DNA of 26,747 bases from Setaria digitata (Eukaryota > Nematoda > Chromadorea > Rhabditida > Setariidae). Shown in pieces: positions 13,901-20,521 of this stretch. The notes beneath the pieces were generated by a model. That model saw nothing but the letters and a program-made list of their open reading frames with translations. It was not told where the DNA came from and did no database searches. Made by a program: the position numbers and the translations under genes. The stretch lies in assembly GCA_003640385.1 (NCBI GenBank), contig RCAB01000682.1, forward strand, positions 1 to 26,747, written 5' to 3'. Each line of letters begins with the position of its first letter. Positions within the stretch are counted from its first letter, which is position 1.

Positions 13901-16382
13901 CTGTGAAAGCGGTATATCACGTAATTTGACGCAACTACGTGAAATTTGATGAAAGAAAAACAGGGCTGCAAATGAAGCAAAATAAAAAAGAACGAACTTT
14001 TGGAATTTCTTTTTTTCTAAAATAATTTACCAAAATTTTGCAAAAAAAAAAAAAAAAAGTTGAAAATAAAAACGGAACAGAAAAGTATTTCTTTCTATAC
14101 TGTTTTTTTTTTTTTTTTTTTTTTGGACAAGAATTTCAGCAATGAAAGTAAAATTTTTAAAATGAAGTTTTAACAGTTTATGGAAAATCACTGCAAAAGG
14201 CATTGTACTTTATATAAGGAGTAAAAAAAAAAAAANAAAAAAGTTGAAAATAAAAACGGAACAGAAAAGTATTTCTTTCTATACTGTTTTTTTTTTTTTT
14301 TTTTTTTTGGACAAGAATTTCAGCAATGAAAGTAAAATTTTTAAAATGAAGTTTTAACAGTTTATGGAAAATCACTGCAAAAGGCATTGTACTTTATATA
14401 AGGAGTAAAAAAAAAAAAAAAATTAAAAAAAACCCAATATTCTTTAAAATGAATTTCCCAAATGAATTTAAAATTTGTATTTTATTTTTTCAAATCAATC
14501 TCAGAAAAAAAAAAAAAATCTTGAAAATATATATTAACAATTTTGACACGTATTACTATTTTTTTTTTCTTGCTTTTTGGAATAACTTTTTTTTCTCCTC
14601 TAATCTTTTCAGTTCCTTACAAAGAACTATCAATGGAGGTAAATTTTCTGGATGAAAATTTCAATTAAAATTTCTAAAATTCGAATATGAAAGTTTAAAA
14701 GGGAAAAATGAATGAAATTATAATTGAACATACGATATTGAACAGTGCTCCTTTTGAATATTAGCAAAACAGCTTCTGTATTCCTTAATTGACGGTAGCA
14801 ATAATTGACAAATGTATAATTCAATATTATTCCATAATTCAACTGATTTTGGAATGTTACATTTTGTTATATTCAATGTTTCGGTGCAAGTTTGAAATTC
14901 CAACAATAATTCGCAACCTTTATCCATCACACGCCACCTGCAATAATTTCTTTCCTAATTTCAATTCTTAAATTAATTTAGGGAAAAAAAATTTTAAAAA
15001 ATGAAAATAAAATAAAGATAATGAAGAGAAAAAATTTAGAGAGAAAAGAAATAAAATCGAATATTTTTTTAGTTTGCCAAATTCTTTCTTTTGATTTTTT
15101 GCAGCCTTTTTTTCCCTCGTTTCCTCCCTTTCATCTCCCTTTTCCGATTTCAATTTTTTAACTTTAATGAACTTTTTTCTCTTCTTTTTTGTCAGAAAAA
15201 AATTTCCTTTTGCTTTTTGGTAAATAATAAAAAAATTTTCATCCTTTTCATTTTCATCACCAATACTGACTGATATTTTGGATGATAGTTGATGATATTT
15301 TAAAATACTTTTCGCCTTCTTCTCTCTCTTTTTTTTTTTTTTTACTTTACAATAAATTTTATGAATCTTGTCTTCTTTTATCTTTCAATTTTTTTACGGA
15401 TGTTCAATTTTATTCATGTCATCTTCAAATTTTTAACATTTTTCTTCTCTTAATTTTGCTTATCGTAGTGGTATTTCAGCAATAATGGAAAGACAAAAAA
15501 AAAAGTACGAAATAAAAAAGTGCTACCGACAACGCCATAGAAAAAAAAAATTTTTTTTCTGCGCCTACAAAATTTAGAAAAAAAAAAAAAAAAAATGAAG
15601 AAAAGGAGAAAAAGAAAAAGAAAAAAGACGATCTTTTTCTTTTTTTTTTTTTTTCAACTTCAACGAATTTTTTAAAAGGTATATGAATGAAATCTTTGTT
15701 GAAAATTTCGCATTCCATAATATTTTGATTGTGATTCCTCAACAACGCTACTTACTATCATCGATAACAATAAGAAATGATTGCATTCCAAAAGTTAAAA
15801 AAAAAAATAAAGAAAAAAAAAAGAAAAGAAAAGGATGAATCGAAAAAAATTGCAAAATACAATTTCATTATGTTAATTATATCTTCAAAAAAAAAAAAAA
15901 AAAAAATGAAAAATTTTCTTCCATCATAATTATGAAGTTATTTTACTTGCAAAAATTTTTCTCTTTTTTTCGAAAAAAAATTTTTTTTCAAATGTCATCA
16001 AAATGCATTTTAATGTTAAAAATTAAATGCAACAACAGCAAGAACTTAGATAATTCAATAATAATTAAAAAAATGTACTACTTAATTAATATACGTTCAA
16101 TGCAGTAAATAAGTATTATCATAAAAAATAATCACTTAGCAATAGACAATAATAATACTAATTGACGATTAACAATAATAAACCAAGCAATGAGGTAAAA
16201 TTGCAAAAATTATAAATGTAACAATAATATAAAATAAATAACATAATTTGGATATAGTTTTTCTATAAATGATAAAAATTACGATAAAATAAATAATATT
16301 AATTAGACATATCTTAACAAATTTCAGTAAGACGCATAAATAATAACAGAAATTTGATAATATCATATAGGTGTATATATGA

Positions 16383-16419
<37 letters not shown>

Positions 16420-19400
16420 TATACATATATGAGTATAGAATATCAAAAAAATAAATAGAAATATAAAATCGGTATTATTCTATAACTAATTATTTAATCA
16501 TAAACAGTAATATAGAATCAAAAATACTAATTATCATTTTTTATCATTGAATTCAATATTTAATTAATAATATGAAATTTTTAATGCAAATAAAAATATC
16601 TAAATAATTATCCATTTCTATTCAGCATATATTAATTATATCATATTCATCAGATAGCACTGCACTTTCAGGATGTCAATGATTAACTAATAATTTTTAC
16701 GATTGCAATTAAGCTACCTGTTTCTCCTCATAACTAATTGCCAAATTATCTACCCTTAGGCATCTTCAGTCTGATCATAACTGAAATCAAGTTTTAATGA
16801 TTCTCAAATGGATGCGGTCTGATTCAATTCAGAAGTCAATATAGAAATTAATTATTCTTAAGAATCATGTTACTACACCTACATCATAATTCATTCACTC
16901 AAAATTTTCAACCAGACTGTATTGTTCTTGTTCATCAAACATACATTATGGTATTTTCATTTTTGCAGAAATCTTTACACTAAATTCATTCATCCTAGAA
17001 AAAATTATTACTGGAGAAATGATTTTATTAATTCAAAAAAAAAAAAAAAAAAAAATAGAGAAAGAAAAAGAAGTGAAATATTGTGCTAAAAAAAAGACAA
17101 ATGTTAAGGACAAATAAAGTAAAATTTATTAAATTTATAAAATAAAAATTGAATGCTTCAAGCAAAATTCGAAATAAAATTCCAATGTTAAATGATTAAA
17201 AAATCGAATGGAAGAAAATCAAATCAAAAAAAAAAAAAGAAAAAAATAGGTAGAAAAGAAATTATTTTATGATTATTTATAAATATTATGGCTAGGATAA
17301 AAAAAAAAAATTGAGTTTATCGCCTTCTTTGATTTGCTTTTTTCAACCAAAATTTCATTTCAATAATGTGAAATTCAATCTAAATGACGTGAAATAAAAT
17401 TGAACAACGTGAAATCGAACTGAATGACGTAAAAACTGAATCGCTTTGGTGTTTAACTTAAACAATTGTTGTTAAAAACAGAAAACTTTTGGCTTTATTG
17501 AATGAAAAGTTTACTTTTATACTTAATCATAAACATTTTACTCATATCTTTTATGACATAGCGCATTCATTTAGTCAGTTTATAATATTTTTATTGTTAT
17601 TTATTTGATATAATTACTACTAATTAATTACTAATTGAAATTTTTTCTTTTTTCAATCATTCCTTAATAGTAAAAAACTTTTTTTTTTCTTTTTTTTTTT
17701 TAACATTTAATACAATCATTTTCCAATATTGCCATCTTTGTTAATTTATTTATTTATTTAAAAAAAAAAGAAATTTATTAATTTGTGATATATATTTTTT
17801 TTTTTTTGCAAACAAAATTATTCTTCTTCCTCTCAAATTCAAATTGTTACTTTAATTTTTATCAACAATGATCATGTTAATTCATGATTTTACAAAAACC
17901 TTAATTATCACTGACAGCGATTCGTATGCTACTCCAAATTTCTTCCACACTGCACCATCTATTTATTTTCTTTCCTTTCGCCTTCGTTACAACCATTCTT
18001 TAAAATTGTTTTTCTTTTTTTTTTTTTTTTTTTGTTTTCGTCCACAAAAGAAACAAAAAAATGATAAATGATAATTTTAATTCGTCTTTTATAATTTTTT
18101 TCCACTTCTTCTGTATGTATATATATTACAAGTTTTATATAAAATGAAATGAAATTAAAGGGAAAGAAAAAAAAACTGAAATTTATTTTAAAATTAAAAT
18201 TGTACCATTTTTTTTTTCACCGTTATTTATCATCTTTTCTCTCTCTCTCTTTCTCTCTCTCTCCCTTCATTCTCGTAAAGATCGGATAATTAAAGACAAT
18301 TTATTTTCACTGAAACAATGGAATGAAAAAGAAAAAACAAAAAAAAAAAAGATGTAAATATCACTTTTATTTCAACAATTTTCCCTTTTTTTTTCCACAT
18401 CCTTTTTCTTTTGGAGAAAAATTTTAAAATCGAATTACATAAGCAAGTGCTATAAACAAAGGTTAGGAAAAAAACTGACAAAAATTTTAACTAAAAATTT
18501 TAATTGAAAAAATCATTTATTTCAATTTTTCGTTTCTGTTTCTGAAATATTTTGCAAAATGACTTATAGAAATTATAATTTTATAACAATAATAATCAAA
18601 AGACAAAGCAAAATGAACAAAATTTTTGATTGATAAACTTCAAATTTTCTCTGATAAAAAAGAAGCAAAAAAAAAATTTAATACTAATAATTTGGAATAG
18701 ATTTTTTTTTAAATTTAATCGTTGATTATGATTATTTAAATCATTTCTTTGCTTGATTCATTTTAATACCTATTTCCACAATAACTTACTTATGATTAGT
18801 ATTAATTATTTCTCATTTATTTATGAAAGCAGATCGAAATTTTAAATGAAAATTCAGTAATTAAAGTTACTTATTAAAAAAAGATTGGACAATATCCTTG
18901 GTGAATTTGACAGTTCTTTTCCAGAAAAAAAAAAAAGATTATCTCTCAAGTTCGAATTTTTTTTTTTTTTTTTCTAAGCAATTAATAAAAACTCAAAATA
19001 TATTGAGTCTTTTTCTAGTAGATTTAATTCCAGTCTTTTATTCATTTAAATTTTATTAATTCAACTTTTATCACGTTTTCTCTGCGATCAACTTTCTACA
19101 GTTGGAGAATTCATTTCTATTTTTCATTATTTATTACGCTGCAAGAATGAGAACGAAATTTTTTTTTTTTTTTTTCCTTCTAGTTCTAATTTAATTTGTG
19201 AATTAGGACGACATTGAATTTGTTATCCTTGAAATTTCATTTCCGAAAAGAAAAAAAAAAAAAGAAAGGAATGAATAAGGTTTGTCACCAACTACAAATC
19301 AAGGTCATTTCTTTTAATGAATTAATTTAATTCAATAATTTGACTGGAGCGGCTAAAATTTCGGTAAAAAATTTCTGTGAAAGTTCAAAATTAATTCATA

Positions 19401-20488
19401 TTTCCTTTTTTTTTTTTTTTTGTTTGTTACTTCAAACAAGATACAAACTTTGCCTTTCGTTTCTTCTTTCGTATCAGTTCATATAAGAAAATGACTAAAT
19501 AAAAATTATATTATAGCAGATCTAATTCCAGTTCATTTCGAATTTGAATAAATGATATTATCCCTTCAGGAATGGAAATTATATAATAATTACAATTGAT
19601 TGTGATTAAAAAAAAAAAAGAAGCAATTACAATGGGAATGAAAATCATCAGTAATGGAATAACCGATTTGGTGTAATTATTATATTTGATTACAAAATAT
19701 TTAGTAATAATAATATTTAACAACAGAACAAATGACTTTAATGCTTTAAATTTTAAATGGAATGAAATACATATGTAATTATTATAACTATTTTTCGTTA
19801 TGATAGAAATAATTAATTCATATCTCATCTAATTCTAATCCGTTCTGAAATTGAATAATTCATATTATTTCCTTCACTTCGGCATCATCCGGACAAATTT
19901 TTCCTTCATTCATAATATTTTCGTAAAAATTTTTATTTAAAATGGAAAATTTGCAAAAAAAAAAGAAAAAAGACGGAAAAGGTCGATCTATTTATGAAAT
20001 AAGAAGGAAATTTGGGAAAATGAATAAATCATTTTGACAAAACAAATAAACAAACAAACAAACAAACAAACAAAGGAAGAAGAATGAAGATTAAAAAGGG
20101 CGGAAAAAAAAACTTTCTTGAATTAATTTTGAAGATATATTTACGCATTCATGATGCTCAGCAAGAAAGACATTTTCTTTTTTCTTTTTTTGAAATTTGT
20201 TTGATATTATTTAAAAAATATATTTCACGCGAAAAATTCTTTCCTTTTTTCGCTTTAATTTTCGTTTCTAACAATATATTACACAATAAATGAAATACTT
20301 TTTCTCTAATAAATTTCATAAAATCAATTAATCGCATTTTGAAATGATTTTAAAGAAAATGAAAAAAAAAAAAGAGGAGGAATACCTAAAATTTATTTTA
20401 CTTTTTGAAAAATATATAAATAAATGAGTAAGCTTAAGAATATCTTCTGCTAAAAGAATTATTTTAAATGCATTAAAGCCATTTTCTA

Positions 20489-20521
<33 letters not shown>

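Larger units (their letters stand above)
11404..14733 (-). other. Intron 2 (3.3 kb)
   Basis: It contains the 59-bp minisatellite, a ten-base G run (11841-11850), TG/CT and GA microsatellites, and the 184-bp duplication around the N. No coding exon of the right phase was found; a partly open frame near 13870-13970 meets a stop in the required phase. Confidence 0.75.

Noticed and set aside
13860..13970. Possible cassette exon in intron 2 with acceptor TTTGCAG
   Set aside because: One frame is open for about 35 codons, but the phase required by exon 2 meets TAG; no good donor was found.
15476..15745. Minus-strand Phe- and Lys-rich open frame
   Set aside because: Its sequence is translated homopolymer runs without codon structure or splice support.
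16169..16426. Minus-strand Tyr/Ile-rich open frame
   Set aside because: It is produced by the AT microsatellite and AT-rich sequence.
19880..19925. Short minus-strand frame beginning MNEGKICPDDAEV in intron 1
   Set aside because: It stops after 17 codons, has no acceptor in front of it in a usable phase, and no donor before the stop.
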